In this document: piece after piece, positions 45,182 to 54,790 of the stretch
How positions within the stretch are numbered: the first letter of the stretch is position 1
Layout: every line of letters begins with the position of its first letter
NCBI GenBank assembly: GCA_002256985.1
Contig: NCGO01000008.1
Span: 114,371-178,370 of the forward strand
Length of the DNA stretch: 64,000 bases
Direction: 5' to 3'
Source: Novosphingobium sp. 28-62-57
Lineage (GTDB): Bacteria > Pseudomonadota > Alphaproteobacteria > Sphingomonadales > Sphingomonadaceae
Program-made: the position numbers and the translations under genes
Notes under the pieces: generated by a model
What the model was told of the DNA's origin: nothing
The model's input: only the letters and a program-made list of their open reading frames with translations
The model's database searches: none

Positions 45182-45826
45182 CTAAAATTCGATGTTTAGC
45201 GCTTTGCCCAGATCAGCCAGCGCCTGCGGACCGCTGGTCACCTTGATCGCATGCATGCCCAGCGCCGCCGCCGGTTTGCAGTTGATCCCCAGATCATCCA
45301 GATAGATGCAGGTTTGCGGGGCCAATCCCAGCGTGTCGCACATCATCTGATAGATGCGCGGATCGGGCTTGCGCACCCCGGCCTTGCTGCTTTCGATCAC
45401 GTGTTCGAACCGCGCCAGAATGCGCTCGATCTCGTCACTGGCATCGCGGCTGCGCGCCATGCCTGCGCCGTGGCCGGTTGGCACGTTGTTGGTGATGCAC
45501 CCCAGACGATAACCTTGCGCCTTCAACCGGTCGAGCGCGGCCACCATTTCGGGGCGCACGGCTCCTGCCAGCACCGCCAACACGGCTGCGCCATCCAGCG
45601 TAAACCCTTGCGCCTGTGCCTCAGCCGCAAACATCTGGTTGAACTCTTCTGCCGAAATCTCCGCCCGCTCGAACCGCGCCCAGGCGTTGCTGTCGGGGTT
45701 GATCGCATTGACCTGGCGGATGAAGTCTTGCGGCAATCCGCGCTCTGCCTCCAGCCGGTTGAACGCTTCGAAAGGGGACGCGGTGATCACCCCGCCAAAA
45801 TCGAAAATGACTGCTGTAAAGGCCAT
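45182..45826 (-). CDS. HAD family hydrolase/phosphatase
   Basis: 214 residues. Motif I is FDFGGVI (nucleophile Asp; the usual second Asp is Gly, as in the soluble-epoxide-hydrolase N-domain/ACAD10 branch), motif II CITNNVP, Lys in KAGVRKPDPRIY, and motif IV IYLDDLGINCKPA. The missing acid Asp suggests altered chemistry or substrate range within the family. Cytoplasmic, probably a small-molecule phosphatase or dehalogenase-like enzyme. Confidence 0.88.
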   Translation of the reverse strand: MAFTAVIFDFGGVITASPFEAFNRLEAERGLPQDFIRQVNAINPDSNAWARFERAEISAEEFNQMFAAEAQAQGFTLDGAAVLAVLAGAVRPEMVAALDRLKAQGYRLGCITNNVPTGHGAGMARSRDASDEIERILARFEHVIESSKAGVRKPDPRIYQMMCDTLGLAPQTCIYLDDLGINCKPAAALGMHAIKVTSGPQALADLGKALNIEF

Positions 45827-45901
45827 GCACGCTCCGATTGCTGCTCGTCACCGTCCTTAACTGATCGATGAATGGCATCAACTGCTGAATATCGTTCTGA
45901 T

Positions 45902-45915
45902 TTGACCTGAATCAT
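45902..45915 (+). promoter_or_regulatory. FNR/FixK-like box TTGAC-CTGA-ATCAT
   Basis: Matches the consensus TTGAT-N4-ATCAA at 8 of 10 positions, about 57 bases upstream of the universal stress protein start. FNR/FixK-type control of usp genes is known in alphaproteobacteria; this single site is weak evidence. Confidence 0.3.
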
Positions 45916-45971
45916 GGTCGGGCGCATGGTGATGGCGCAGGGGGGTGATACCGAACCACAGGAGGATCCCG

Positions 45972-46751
45972 ATGCGCTCCATACTCTGCCCGCTCGATGT
46001 TTCCGAAGCTCTTGATGACCGGATCGAAACCGCCCTTGCGCTGGCCCGGGCGTGTGATGGCCATGTCACCTTCCAGATTGCCACGCCGTTTGCGCAGATG
46101 GCATCGTGGGAGCCGTTCGGCGGTGCCGCGGTATCGGCCTATGCCTTGAAGGAAGCGCGTGAGGCGAATGAGCGGCTGGCCACCGAACTCGATACCCGCT
46201 TTGCATCGCAGGACGTGCCTTTCGATATCGAAGTGCTCGATCAGGAACGCATTGCCGCCGCCGCTGCTGCAGCCCGTTTCGCCGATATCGTGATCGGCAG
46301 CCTGTCAGACCCGCTTGTCGAGGAAATGACGCTGAACTTGCGCGCACCGCTGCTCGGCGTGCCACGGGGCCTGCCAATGTTGACTTTCGACAAGCCCGTG
46401 CTGCTGGCGTGGGACGGCGGCCATGAAGGCGCCAATGCCATGCGCGCTGCCCTGCCGCTGCTGCAAATGGCCAGCACGGTTCACCTGCTCACCGTGCGCG
46501 AAAAGGATTCCAGTTTCCCGGCTGCCGAAGCGGCGCGCTATCTCTCGCGCCACGATGTCCATGCCGAAACCCATGAGCGCGAACGCAACGGCTCGATTGC
46601 ATTTACAATCGAGGAATGCGCGCGCAGTGTGGGAGCAGGGCTCATCGTGATGGGCCTGTTCGGCCACAGCCGCTTGCGGGAATTGCTGATGGGCGGCGTT
46701 TCGCGCGAAATGCTCGACCGGTCGCAGATTCCCCTGCTGCTGGCGCATTAG
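45972..46751 (+). CDS. Universal stress protein family
   Basis: 259 residues. The first half begins MRSILCPLDVSEALDDRIE. The second half contains a UspA nucleotide-type motif GLIVMGLFGHSRLRELLMGG near the C-terminus, with a preceding core strand VLLAWDGGHEGANAM. Two Usp-like halves, the first degenerate. Start ATG 45972 with AGGAGG just upstream. Likely a stress-survival protein responding to respiratory or energy stress; the ligand is unknown. Confidence 0.88.
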   Translation: MRSILCPLDVSEALDDRIETALALARACDGHVTFQIATPFAQMASWEPFGGAAVSAYALKEAREANERLATELDTRFASQDVPFDIEVLDQERIAAAAAAARFADIVIGSLSDPLVEEMTLNLRAPLLGVPRGLPMLTFDKPVLLAWDGGHEGANAMRAALPLLQMASTVHLLTVREKDSSFPAAEAARYLSRHDVHAETHERERNGSIAFTIEECARSVGAGLIVMGLFGHSRLRELLMGGVSREMLDRSQIPLLLAH

Positions 46752-46781
46752 GCCGCAGCAACAGGGGGCAATGCAGGGCGT

Positions 46782-47249
46782 ATGAAGGCTGGCCGTTTTA
46801 CTCTCCAGTTGTCGCCGGTGCTTGTGCCGCTGCTGCTCGCCGCCTGTTCGGGGCAATCCGATCCGCAACCCGCTCCATCAGCGTCGGCAAAGGCTGGCAC
46901 GCGGCCAACCACTGCCGCTGCCCAGCCAGACCAATCTCAATCGCAGCTTGGCGAAGGGGATGGTATTCCCGTGCGGTTTCGGGCGATTGGTACAGAGCCA
47001 TTCTGGTCGGTTCAGATGGAAGATGGCCTGATGACTTATGCCACGCCCGAAATGCCCGAAGGTGAGACGGTCCCTGTCACTATGGAGCAGGCGGGGTTGG
47101 CGCAGGTCTATTCGGCCACCATCGATGGCACGCCGATGGAATTGGAAGTGACGCGCAAGGTCTGTTCCGATGGCATGTCCGATACCGTCTACCCGATGTC
47201 GGTCACGCGCCGGTTGGGAGCCGATGTGCATCAGGGTTGCGCGCGCTAA
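46782..47249 (+). CDS. Lipoprotein, COG3650-like
   Basis: 155 residues. Lipoprotein signal ends LVPLLLAAC with Cys22, then a Pro/Ser/Gln-rich linker and a compact domain with VRFRAIGTEPFWSVQME, the F-x-A-x-GTEPFW pattern shared by a small uncharacterised periplasmic family. Two later Cys (VCSDGMSD, GCAR) could form a disulphide. 30 bases after the stress-protein gene, possibly the same transcript. Confidence 0.78.
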   Translation: MKAGRFTLQLSPVLVPLLLAACSGQSDPQPAPSASAKAGTRPTTAAAQPDQSQSQLGEGDGIPVRFRAIGTEPFWSVQMEDGLMTYATPEMPEGETVPVTMEQAGLAQVYSATIDGTPMELEVTRKVCSDGMSDTVYPMSVTRRLGADVHQGCAR

Positions 47250-47366
47250 CCGCATACAAGACCGCGTGTTGCGGCGCGTCATTCCGAGTCGCAGGCGCGC
47301 TTTGCAATCAATTGCGAACTAAACCATTCGATTTTGTTTCCACTGCAACGATAATATAATGAAATA

Positions 47367-47522
47367 AAAACAAGGATTTAACTACAAATTTGCAAAAAAT
47401 ACAACCATTGCCGATTATTTCGCAATTGCACAAAATTTAGGTGCAGTGCATACAAATCTTGCCTTTCAGGCATCCTCTCCCAAAACTTTCCGACCCGGCG
47501 GGCAACTGCCGGGTCTTTTTTT
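47367..47522 (+). ncRNA. Candidate small RNA
   Basis: AT-rich gap with a consensus -10 TATAAT at 47355-47360 (weak -35 TTTTGT at 47332-47337, 17-base spacing) followed by about 155 bases without a plausible ORF. A small hairpin TGCCTTTCAGGCA (47460-47472) and a pyrimidine stretch TCCTCTCCC (47473-47481) that could pair with ribosome sites come next, then a strong terminator. Layout is typical of trans-acting sRNAs. Transcript start is inferred. Confidence 0.5.
47492..47522 (+). terminator. Strong intrinsic terminator
   Basis: 8-base perfect stem GACCCGGC (47492-47499)/GCCGGGTC (47508-47515), 8-base loop, then seven T. No protein gene ends close before it on this strand (the nearest stops at 47249), which supports a separate short transcript. 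Confidence 0.9.
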
Positions 47523-47562
47523 GCGCCTGACTTTCTTGCGCTGCATTGGGTGCGGCTTGGCG

Positions 47563-48882
47563 CTACTGGTTGTCTGCCAGCAGAAAATCCATTTCCACCA
47601 CGATCCCGCGCTCGGCAAACCGCCGCGTGATGGTGCCGCCCAATTGTCGTTCGGATGACCGTATCAGCGCCGAGCCAAAGCCTTCGCTTCCCGGCTCGGA
47701 TGCGGGTGGCGCATTGTCAGCCGCCGTTTCCTCCCACAGCACTTTCGCGCGGTTGCCTTCGCGGCTCCACTGCACTTGCACCAGCCCACCCGGATGCGCC
47801 CAAGCGCCGTACTTCACAGCGTTGGTCACCAATTCGTGCAGCACCAGCCCGAGCGGCACCGCGTGCCGTCCGGGCAGCACCAACTCACCGCCTGAAAGGT
47901 CGCACCGCTCCGATGATGAACGATATGGCGCGATCACTTTGGCGATCAGGTCGGCAAAGTCCACGGTCTGATCCTTGCCCGATCCTTGCGTCACCTCGTG
48001 CGATGTCACCAGCGCGTGGATGCGTTTGGCGATGCGGTCCACCGCTGGCGCGGCCGCCTTGTCGCCGCGCGCGCTCATCTTCACGATGGCCAGGATCACC
48101 GCGAACAGGTTCTTGACCCGGTGGTTCAGTTCCTTGGCCAGAATGTCCGCCCGGTCGCGCGCTTCGGCGATCACCGCGGCATTGGCCGCCAGCGCCTCGG
48201 CCTCGGCTTTGCGGATGGCTTGCCACAGCCCCAACGCCAGCGCGCAAACGATCACCACGAACAGCGCCGCCAGCGATGGCAGAATCTTCGCCTCAGCCGC
48301 AGCTGCGCGCTCAACCGCCTGCGCCAGCCGCACTTGCTCGATGGCCTCCAGCTCTACCACGGCTCTGCGCAGGCCCGACATCGCCAGCTGCCCTTCGTCA
48401 GACAGCACCCGCGCATGGGCCTCAGGAATACGCCGCTGGCCCACCAGTTCGATCACGCCTGCCATCTCGGCCCATTTGGCATCGCCCAGCCGGTCAATAT
48501 CGGCCAGCAATTCCGCCTGTTCAGGCGGCAGATCGGTGCCGAGTTGCTGGCGCAGATTCGCCATCTGCACGCCATAGCTGGCCTTGCCCTCATTATAAGG
48601 AGCCAGATAACGCTCATCGCTGGTGATGAAGTACCCGCGCTGCCCGGTCTCCCCGCTCATCGTGGAGCGCACGATCTGGTCCAGTGATTCCAGAATCGCC
48701 CCGGTCCGCACCGCCTGTTGGCGCTGAGTCCGCTCGGCCTCGACCGTCGTCAGAATCAGCGCAAAGGTGCCCAGCAGCGCCAGCGCAACCACGCCGAACA
48801 GCATCAGTGTCGGGATACGGGGCGCTTTTTGCCACCAGTGCAGCGCGCCCGATCCGGCCGGAACCTCGAAATTCCATTTCAT
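47563..48882 (-). CDS. Sensor histidine kinase, CHASE3 plus HWE/HisKA_2 type
   Basis: 439 residues. N-terminal helix (TLMLFGVVALALLGTFALIL), CHASE3 sensor with GETGQRGYFITSDERYL, second helix (LPSLAALFVVIVCALALGL), phospho-acceptor helix LAKELNHRVKNLFAVILAIV with the HR-type histidine, and an ATPase domain with LVTNAVKYGAW (N box) and EGFGSALIRSSERQLGG. This architecture often feeds PhyR/general-stress signalling in alphaproteobacteria. No response regulator or PhyR gene is adjacent, so the partner is elsewhere. Confidence 0.9.
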   Translation of the reverse strand: MKWNFEVPAGSGALHWWQKAPRIPTLMLFGVVALALLGTFALILTTVEAERTQRQQAVRTGAILESLDQIVRSTMSGETGQRGYFITSDERYLAPYNEGKASYGVQMANLRQQLGTDLPPEQAELLADIDRLGDAKWAEMAGVIELVGQRRIPEAHARVLSDEGQLAMSGLRRAVVELEAIEQVRLAQAVERAAAAEAKILPSLAALFVVIVCALALGLWQAIRKAEAEALAANAAVIAEARDRADILAKELNHRVKNLFAVILAIVKMSARGDKAAAPAVDRIAKRIHALVTSHEVTQGSGKDQTVDFADLIAKVIAPYRSSSERCDLSGGELVLPGRHAVPLGLVLHELVTNAVKYGAWAHPGGLVQVQWSREGNRAKVLWEETAADNAPPASEPGSEGFGSALIRSSERQLGGTITRRFAERGIVVEMDFLLADNQ

Positions 48883-49051
48883 CGCGCGTGCCTAGCGGTT
48901 AAGGGGACAACGAGCAACGCATTGCAACGCTTACACTTCATGCCACAGGCTTGACGGCACGGGCCCCTTCGCCTATCGGCCACCCCCTGATTCCGGCGCG
49001 CTGCATTGCTTGCGGCTGCCAGTCCACAGATTCGAACAGAAGAGAAAACCG

Positions 49052-49186
49052 ATGAAGCGCACTTTCCAGCCTAGCAATCTTGTGCGTGCCCGCCGTCACG
49101 GCTTCCGCACCCGCACCGCCACCGTCGGCGGTCGCAAGATCCTGCGTGCCCGCCGTGCGCGTGGCCGCAAGAAGCTTTCGGCCTGA
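49052..49186 (+). CDS. rpmH: 50S ribosomal protein L34
   Basis: 44 residues, [19 protein letters not shown], then [20 protein letters not shown], the universal L34 sequence. Too small for many callers. First gene of the rpmH-rnpA-yidD-yidC-yihA block. Confidence 0.97.
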   Translation: MKRTFQPSNLVRARRHGFRTRTATVGGRKILRARRARGRKKLSA

Positions 49187-49224
49187 TCGCTTAAGCCATC
49201 CCTCCGGCGCAGGTTGGCACGGGC

Positions 49225-49641
49225 ATGACCCGGATCGCCACCATCCGGAAACGGGCAGACTTCGTTGCTGCCAATCGCGGAATCCGGGTCGCAAGGCCCG
49301 GATTCGTGCTGTTGGTGAACCGCGACTCTGTGTCCGCAGCCGAAGCCGATCTGCGCTTTGGCGTCACCGTCACCAAAAAGATCGGCAACGCGGTCGTCCG
49401 CAACCGCATGAAGCGCCGCTTCCGCGCGCTGCTGCGCGAAGCTCTGCCGCAAGCGGGCATTGCCGGGGCAGACCATGTGATGATCGGCCGCGAAGGCGGG
49501 GTGGAGCGTGATTTCGCCGCCCTGCGTGAAGAGCTGGCAATGGCCCTGTCGCGCGCTGCCGAAGGCAAAGGCGATCCTCCCCGCAAACGCGGCGGCCCCC
49601 CTGGAAATCAAGGGCGTGCAAAGCCGGGGCGCGCCAAATGA
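49225..49641 (+). CDS. rnpA: Ribonuclease P protein component
   Basis: 138 residues. The signature [17 protein letters not shown] binds [17 protein letters not shown] at the N-terminus and the [15 protein letters not shown] strand are also typical. The C-terminal tail is Gly/Arg/Pro-rich and beyond the usual end. Its stop overlaps the yidD ATG by 4 bases. Confidence 0.95.
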   Translation: MTRIATIRKRADFVAANRGIRVARPGFVLLVNRDSVSAAEADLRFGVTVTKKIGNAVVRNRMKRRFRALLREALPQAGIAGADHVMIGREGGVERDFAALREELAMALSRAAEGKGDPPRKRGGPPGNQGRAKPGRAK

Positions 49642-49847
49642 AGCGCCTGTTCATCCTCATCGCGCGCGGCTGGCAACTCGGCCCTTCGCGCATCCTTCCG
49701 CCCTCCTGCCGCTACAGCCCATCGTGCTCGCAATATGCGATCGAGGCGCTGGAAAAGCATGGCGCGATTAAGGGTGGCTGGCTGGCAACTAAGCGGCTAT
49801 TGCGCTGCCATCCGTGGGGTGGATGCGGCTACGATCCCGTCCCTTGA
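49638..49847 (+). CDS. yidD: Membrane protein insertion efficiency factor
   Basis: 69 residues, with [19 protein letters not shown] and the C-terminal [12 protein letters not shown], the YidD signature cysteines. Located between rnpA and yidC as in most bacteria. Confidence 0.96.
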   Translation: MKRLFILIARGWQLGPSRILPPSCRYSPSCSQYAIEALEKHGAIKGGWLATKRLLRCHPWGGCGYDPVP

Positions 49848-49918
49848 CGCTTTTAGAATTCAGTCCGCGCCGTTCACAATCGAACAGCGCGGCATAGACT
49901 TACAGGACGCAAAAACCG

Positions 49919-51703
49919 GTGCAGAATCAGCGTAACGTCATTCTGGCAGTGGTCCTCACCGGCCTGCTGCTGCTCGGCTGGGAAGGCGCGATGCGCTGGT
50001 TCTATCCGCAAGCAGCGGTCCAGCCCAAACCCGCCGCGACCGCTCCTGCTGAACCCGGCAAGCCCACCCGCGAAGGCGGCTTGCTGAACCCGGCAGACAT
50101 CGCGCTGGAAAAGAAAGACCTGAAGGCTGAACTCGCCGCTGGCAACCGCGTTCCCATCGATGCCCCGGGCCTCAAAGGCTCGATCAACCTCAAAGGCGCG
50201 CTGATCGATGACGTGACGCTGGTCCGCCACACCGAAACGGTCAAGAAGGACAGCCCGCCTGTGCGCCTGTTCTCACCCGCCGGAACGCCTGCGCAGCACT
50301 ATGCGCAAATGGGCTGGGTGGGTGAAGGTATCGCCGCTCCCGATGCCAACACCGTGTGGACGGCTGACGGCGCCAAGCTGACGCCGCAAACGCCGGTCAC
50401 CCTGCGCTGGTCCAACCCCACCGGGCAGACCTTTGCGATCCGCTATGCGATCGATGCCGACTACATGATCACCGCCACGCAGACCGTGTCAAACACGGGT
50501 GCCGCGCCCGCTGTGGTCAAGCCGTTCGCGCTGGTCAGCCGCACCGACAAGACTGCCAGCCTCGATACCTGGCAGCTCCATTCCGGCCCGATTGCCGCGC
50601 TGGATGGTTCGGTCACCTTCGACAACAACTACTCCACGGTCACCGAAGCACCGGGACAGGTCGTGCCGCTGAAGGGCGCGACCAACTGGATCGGCTTTAC
50701 CGATATCTACTGGCTCTCGGCCCTGATCCCCGATGCCGGGGCCAAGGCAGAAAGCGCCCTGCGCGCCACCGGGCCGGGCCTGTTCCGCGCCGACCTGATC
50801 TTCCCCAACGTGTCGGTCGCACCGGGCAAGCAGCAATCGCAGAACGTGCGCCTGTTTGTCGGTGCCAAGGAAAACACCGTCCTTGAAAAGTACGAAGCGG
50901 CGGGCGTCACCAACTTCAGCCTGTCCATCGACTGGGGCTGGTTCCGCTGGTTCGAAAAGCCGATCTTCTGGCTGCTCGATTCGCTGTTCAAACTGGTCAA
51001 GAACTTCGGCGTAGCCATCATCCTGCTCACGCTCGTCGTGCGTGGCGTGATGTTCCCCATCGCCCAGCGCCAGTTCGCCTCGATGGCCGCGATGCGCGCG
51101 TTGCAGCCCAAGATGAAGGCGCTGCAGGAACGCTACAAGGACGACAAGCAGACCCAGCAGCAGAAGATCATGGAGCTGTACAAGACGGAAAAGGTCAATC
51201 CGCTCGCGGGCTGCCTTCCCATCTTCCTGCAGATCCCGGTGTTCTTCGCGCTGTACAAAGTGCTGACGCTGGCCATCGAAATGCGCCACCAGCCTTTCGT
51301 GCTGTGGATCAAGGACTTGTCCGCGCCCGATCCTGCACACATTCTCAACCTGTTCGGCCTGCTGCCGTTCGATCCGCCCGGTTTCCTTGCCATCGGCGTG
51401 CTGGCGATCCTGCTCGGCATCACCATGTGGGCGCAGTTCAAGCTGCAACCTGCGGCGATGGACCCGGCGCAGCAGCAGATCTTTGCGTTCATGCCGTGGA
51501 TCATGATGTTCGTGATGGCACCGTTTGCCGCCGGTCTGCTGATCTACTGGATCACCTCGAACGTGCTGACCATTGCCCAGCAGAAGTACCTCTACAGCAA
51601 GCACCCGCAGCTGAAGGCGCAGACGGACAAGGACCAGCAGGACATTGATCGCGTTGCCACGCGCGAAAAGAAGGCCACTGGCCAGAAGCCCAAACCGCGA
51701 TGA
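49919..51703 (+). CDS. yidC: Membrane protein insertase
   Basis: 594 residues. N-terminal helix, large periplasmic domain (about 40-340), then the conserved insertase core ([71 protein letters not shown]). GTG start at 49919 is supported by ACAGGACG just before it. The stop overlaps the yihA start by 4 bases. Confidence 0.96.
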   Translation: MQNQRNVILAVVLTGLLLLGWEGAMRWFYPQAAVQPKPAATAPAEPGKPTREGGLLNPADIALEKKDLKAELAAGNRVPIDAPGLKGSINLKGALIDDVTLVRHTETVKKDSPPVRLFSPAGTPAQHYAQMGWVGEGIAAPDANTVWTADGAKLTPQTPVTLRWSNPTGQTFAIRYAIDADYMITATQTVSNTGAAPAVVKPFALVSRTDKTASLDTWQLHSGPIAALDGSVTFDNNYSTVTEAPGQVVPLKGATNWIGFTDIYWLSALIPDAGAKAESALRATGPGLFRADLIFPNVSVAPGKQQSQNVRLFVGAKENTVLEKYEAAGVTNFSLSIDWGWFRWFEKPIFWLLDSLFKLVKNFGVAIILLTLVVRGVMFPIAQRQFASMAAMRALQPKMKALQERYKDDKQTQQQKIMELYKTEKVNPLAGCLPIFLQIPVFFALYKVLTLAIEMRHQPFVLWIKDLSAPDPAHILNLFGLLPFDPPGFLAIGVLAILLGITMWAQFKLQPAAMDPAQQQIFAFMPWIMMFVMAPFAAGLLIYWITSNVLTIAQQKYLYSKHPQLKAQTDKDQQDIDRVATREKKATGQKPKPR

Positions 51704-52362
51704 ATGCTGAAGACGAACAGGCCGCCGAACTCCAAGCCGAAATGATCGAACAGGCGCGCCTGCTCTTTGCAGGCCGCGTGGAATTCATCAAATCGGCCCC
51801 GGCGCTCAAATTCCTGCCCGATCCCGATGTGCCCGAAATCGCTTTTGCGGGCCGGTCGAACGTCGGCAAATCGTCGCTGCTCAATGCGCTGACAGGCCGC
51901 AAATCCATCGCGCGCACCTCGGTAACGCCGGGCCGCACGCAGGAATTGAACTACTTTGAAGTGGGCGAACCCACCCGGCTGCGGCTGGTCGATATGCCCG
52001 GCTATGGCTTTGCCAAAGCCCCGCCCAAAGTGGTCGAAAACTGGCGGCGTCTGGTCCGCGATTTCCTGCGCGGCCGCGTCGTGCTCAAACGCACCCTGCT
52101 GCTGATCGACAGCCGCCACGGCGTAAAGCCGGTGGATGAAGACATGATGCAGATGCTCGATGAAGCCGGCGTCGGCTATCGCGTGGTCCTGACCAAGGCT
52201 GACAAGATCAAGGCCAGCGAACTCGAAGCCGTCACCGCCGCCACCATCGCCGCCGCCCGCAAACGCACGGCTGCCTATCCCGAAATTCTCGTGACCTCCT
52301 CCGAGAAAAAGATGGGCATCGAAGAACTGCGCGCGGCGGTCTTGCAGGATTCGCTGGGCTAA
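51700..52362 (+). CDS. yihA: Ribosome biogenesis GTP-binding protein YihA/YsxC
   Basis: 220 residues. G1 [17 protein letters not shown]2 [10 protein letters not shown]3 [14 protein letters not shown]4 VLTKADKIK. GTPase for 50S assembly. Overlaps yidC by 4 bases, and the preferred start is the ATG there. Confidence 0.95.
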   Translation: MNAEDEQAAELQAEMIEQARLLFAGRVEFIKSAPALKFLPDPDVPEIAFAGRSNVGKSSLLNALTGRKSIARTSVTPGRTQELNYFEVGEPTRLRLVDMPGYGFAKAPPKVVENWRRLVRDFLRGRVVLKRTLLLIDSRHGVKPVDEDMMQMLDEAGVGYRVVLTKADKIKASELEAVTAATIAAARKRTAAYPEILVTSSEKKMGIEELRAAVLQDSLG

Positions 52363-52431
52363 GGCCAACTGCCTGCAATCCGTTGCCCTAGTGGGGTGGA
52401 ACAGAAGTTCGGTTGCTTAAGCTAAACACGT

Positions 52432-52512
52432 CGTCGGCCCGTGCTTGACACGGGCCTTGGCTTTGATTGCCCGCAAAGGTCAGCCAAGCCCCGTGTCAAG
52501 CACGGGGCGACG
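52432..52512. repeat. Imperfect inverted repeat, 31-base arms (family D)
   Basis: Arms 52432-52462 and 52482-52512 differ from perfect reverse complements by two symmetric positions; GTGCTTGACACGGGC core. Followed closely by a family A repeat, so the gap 52363-52628 is almost all repeat DNA. Confidence 0.85.
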
Positions 52513-52555
52513 GGGATGTGTTATGCAACTTACTTCAGTTCCAAATGACAAGGTT

Positions 52556-52628
52556 CCGTTCGTGTCGAGCGAAGTCGAGACACATGAGCACTGGCCTTAG
52601 GTGTCTCGACTTCGCTCGACACGAACGG
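52556..52628. repeat. Perfect inverted repeat, 28-base arms (family A)
   Basis: Arms 52556-52583 and 52601-52628, 17-base spacer. The arm sequence is identical base for base to the repeat at 3228-3291, 49 kb away. Confidence 0.92.
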
Positions 52629-52879
52629 GGTGAGAGGGGAGGCTGTAACCCCAACACCCCACCATTCCGGCGCAATCCCCGCTGTCCTACAAACCACCCG
52701 CTGCCCCACGCTCCCGCGTGCCATGCCCCACCGCACCCCCATCCTCCCCGCCGCTATCCTCCCCACGGCTGCCACGGCGCGCAATGTCCTCGCGCGTCAC
52801 GGCGCGCCGGTGCCTGCGCTCGATGAAAAACGCCTCCTCGAACTCCTCGAAACGGACCTGACACTTTCTCCCATGGACC
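52629..52879 (+). other. Open frame upstream of GST, doubtful coding
   Basis: The GST reading frame stays open for about 110 codons upstream (52630-52962). The reading contains ETDLTLSPMDRVN and similar, but no recognised domain and no convincing ribosome site at ATG 52723. High GC alone can keep a frame open, so I do not call a gene. Confidence 0.35.
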
Positions 52880-52896
52880 GTGTAAACTGTGTAAAC
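52880..52896 (+). promoter_or_regulatory. Tandem TGTAAAC direct repeat upstream of GST-dapE
   Basis: TGTAAAC at 52881-52887 and 52890-52896 (period 9; in fact GTGTAAAC twice). It ends 66 bases before ATG 52963. The same heptamer pair occurs 67 bases before the response regulator start at 58948. Typical form of an OmpR/PhoB-type binding site; the regulator is inference. Confidence 0.5.
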
Positions 52897-52962
52897 CTGT
52901 TCATGCTCGACACAGCAAACCTGAACAGCTACGCGCCCCGAAACAGGAACGGGGTGAACACG

Positions 52963-53637
52963 ATGAAGCTGATCATCGGCAACAGGAACTATTCCAGTTG
53001 GTCCTTGCGCGGCTGGCTGGCGTGCAAGCAATCGGGCCTGCACTTCGAGGAAATGGCCGTCCCGCTCTATGGCGCGGAGTGGGACGCCCTGCGCCGCACC
53101 GAAGATTTTGCGCCCTCTGCGGGCAAAGTGCCGATCCTGTGGGATGGCGAAGGCCCCGATGCGGCGGTGGTGTGGGATAGCCTGGCCATTATTGATTACC
53201 TTGCGGACAAGGTCGGGCGTGATCGCTTTTGGCCCAAGGATAACGCGGCGCGCGCCATGGCCCGCTCGATGGTGGCCGAAATGCATTCCGGCTACCTGGC
53301 GCTGCGCGAGCAATTGCCGATGAACATTCGCAAGCGTTTTGACCGGGTGGAAATCACGCCCGAAGTCCGCGCCGATGTCGTCCGCATCCTCACGCTCTGG
53401 GCCGAAGCGCGCGCACGATTCGGGCAGGGCGGCCCCTTCCTGTTCGGCACGTTTTGCGCTGCCGATATCATCTACGCCCCGGTTGTCTCGCGTTTCCTGA
53501 CCTATGGTGTGCCTGTCCCCGGCTTCGCATCGGCTTACATGGAAGCGGTCTGGACGCACGACTGGATGCAGGCGTGGATTGCGGCGGCGCAAAGTGAAGT
53601 CTGGACCATCGAGAAGTTTGAGGAGCCTGCCCTGTGA
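52963..53637 (+). CDS. Glutathione S-transferase
   Basis: 224 residues. N-terminal thioredoxin-like domain begins MKLIIGNRNYSSWSLRGWLA with the Ser typical of this clade, then GKVPILWDGEGP and a helical C-terminal domain ending in WIAAAQSEVW. Conjugates or reduces electrophiles with glutathione. ATG 52963 fits the family start. Overlaps dapE by one base (TGATG), so both are under the same control. Confidence 0.9.
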   Translation: MKLIIGNRNYSSWSLRGWLACKQSGLHFEEMAVPLYGAEWDALRRTEDFAPSAGKVPILWDGEGPDAAVVWDSLAIIDYLADKVGRDRFWPKDNAARAMARSMVAEMHSGYLALREQLPMNIRKRFDRVEITPEVRADVVRILTLWAEARARFGQGGPFLFGTFCAADIIYAPVVSRFLTYGVPVPGFASAYMEAVWTHDWMQAWIAAAQSEVWTIEKFEEPAL

Positions 53638-54767
53638 TGCCCGCACTTGATCCTGTCCTGCTGGCCGAACAGTTGATCGATTGCGAAAGCGTCACCCCTG
53701 CCACCGGCGCAGTGTTCAATTGCTTCGAAGCGATGCTGAGGCCCTTGGGTTTCGAAATCCACCGCTTCATCGCAGGCGAAGCCCCGGACGGCCCGGTTGA
53801 AAATCTCTTCGCCATCCGGCGCGGCCCGGAAGGTTCACGCCACTTCGCCTTTGCCGGGCACCTCGATGTCGTGCCGCCGGGCGAGGGCTGGAGCAGCGCG
53901 CCGTTCAAGGCCGAACGCCGGGGTGAATTGCTCTACGGGCGCGGCGCGGTGGACATGAAAGGCTCCATTGCCGCAATGGTCGCTGCTGCGGCTGAAATCC
54001 CCGCCGAAGCCGGAACGCTCAGCTTCATCATCACCGGCGATGAGGAAGGCCCCGCGCGCTACGGCACGGTGCCGCTGATCGATCTGATCCGCGATTTGAA
54101 GGCCGAACCGGACCTGTGCCTTGTGGGGGAACCTACTTCAGTCAATCGTTTGGGCGATATGGTGAAGATCGGCCGGCGCGGTTCGGTCAACATGTGGATC
54201 ACCTGCAAGGGCGCGCAAGGCCACGTCGCCTATCCGCACCTTGCCGACAATCCGATCCCGCGCCTGATCGCGCTGCTGGCAGAACTCGATGCGCTGGTGC
54301 TGGATGACGGCACCGCGTGGTTCCAGCCTTCGAACCTTGAAGTGACCGACCTTGAAGTGGGCAACAAGGCCACCAACGTGATCCCGGCGGAAGCGCGCGC
54401 CCGCATATCGATTCGCTTCAACGATCAGCACACCGGGGCAGGGCTCGTCGCGATGGTCGAGGACGTCGCGCGCCGCCACAAGGGCGAGGTCCGCGCAGTC
54501 ATTTCGGGCGAGAGCTTCATCACGCTGCCGGGCGATTTTTCAAACCTGATCGCCGAGGCGGTGAAGGCCGAAACCGGCCTTGATCCCGAACTCTCCACCA
54601 CCGGCGGCACGTCGGACGCCCGCTTCTTGCGCGCAGTCTGCCCGGTCGTGGAATTCGGCCTGTGCAACGCCACCATGCACAAGAAGGACGAGGCGGTGGC
54701 GCTGGAGGATTTGGTGGTCCTCCAGCGCATCTACCGCCGGATTACGCTGGCGGCGTTGGGGGCCTGA
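53637..54767 (+). CDS. dapE: Succinyl-diaminopimelate desuccinylase
   Basis: 376-residue M20 metallopeptidase. Metal/catalytic motifs AFAGHLDVVPPG, YGRGAVDMKG, ITGDEEGPARYG, and STTGGTSDARF near the end. Lysine/peptidoglycan pathway. ATG 53637 sits in the TGATG junction with GST and has GAGGAG upstream; a GTG at 53634 is also in frame. Unusual partner: coupling to a GST gene. Confidence 0.95.
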   Translation: MPALDPVLLAEQLIDCESVTPATGAVFNCFEAMLRPLGFEIHRFIAGEAPDGPVENLFAIRRGPEGSRHFAFAGHLDVVPPGEGWSSAPFKAERRGELLYGRGAVDMKGSIAAMVAAAAEIPAEAGTLSFIITGDEEGPARYGTVPLIDLIRDLKAEPDLCLVGEPTSVNRLGDMVKIGRRGSVNMWITCKGAQGHVAYPHLADNPIPRLIALLAELDALVLDDGTAWFQPSNLEVTDLEVGNKATNVIPAEARARISIRFNDQHTGAGLVAMVEDVARRHKGEVRAVISGESFITLPGDFSNLIAEAVKAETGLDPELSTTGGTSDARFLRAVCPVVEFGLCNATMHKKDEAVALEDLVVLQRIYRRITLAALGA

Positions 54768-54790
54768 TTGCAGTAGCGCGTTGTTCCGAA

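Noticed and set aside
50489-51604. 371-codon minus-strand frame over yidC
   Set aside because: yidC is unmistakable on the plus strand; no motif on the minus strand.
52723-52962. Extended N-terminus of the GST
   Set aside because: The family begins at MKLIIGNRNYSSW; the extra sequence has no homologous pattern and spans the TGTAAAC control site.
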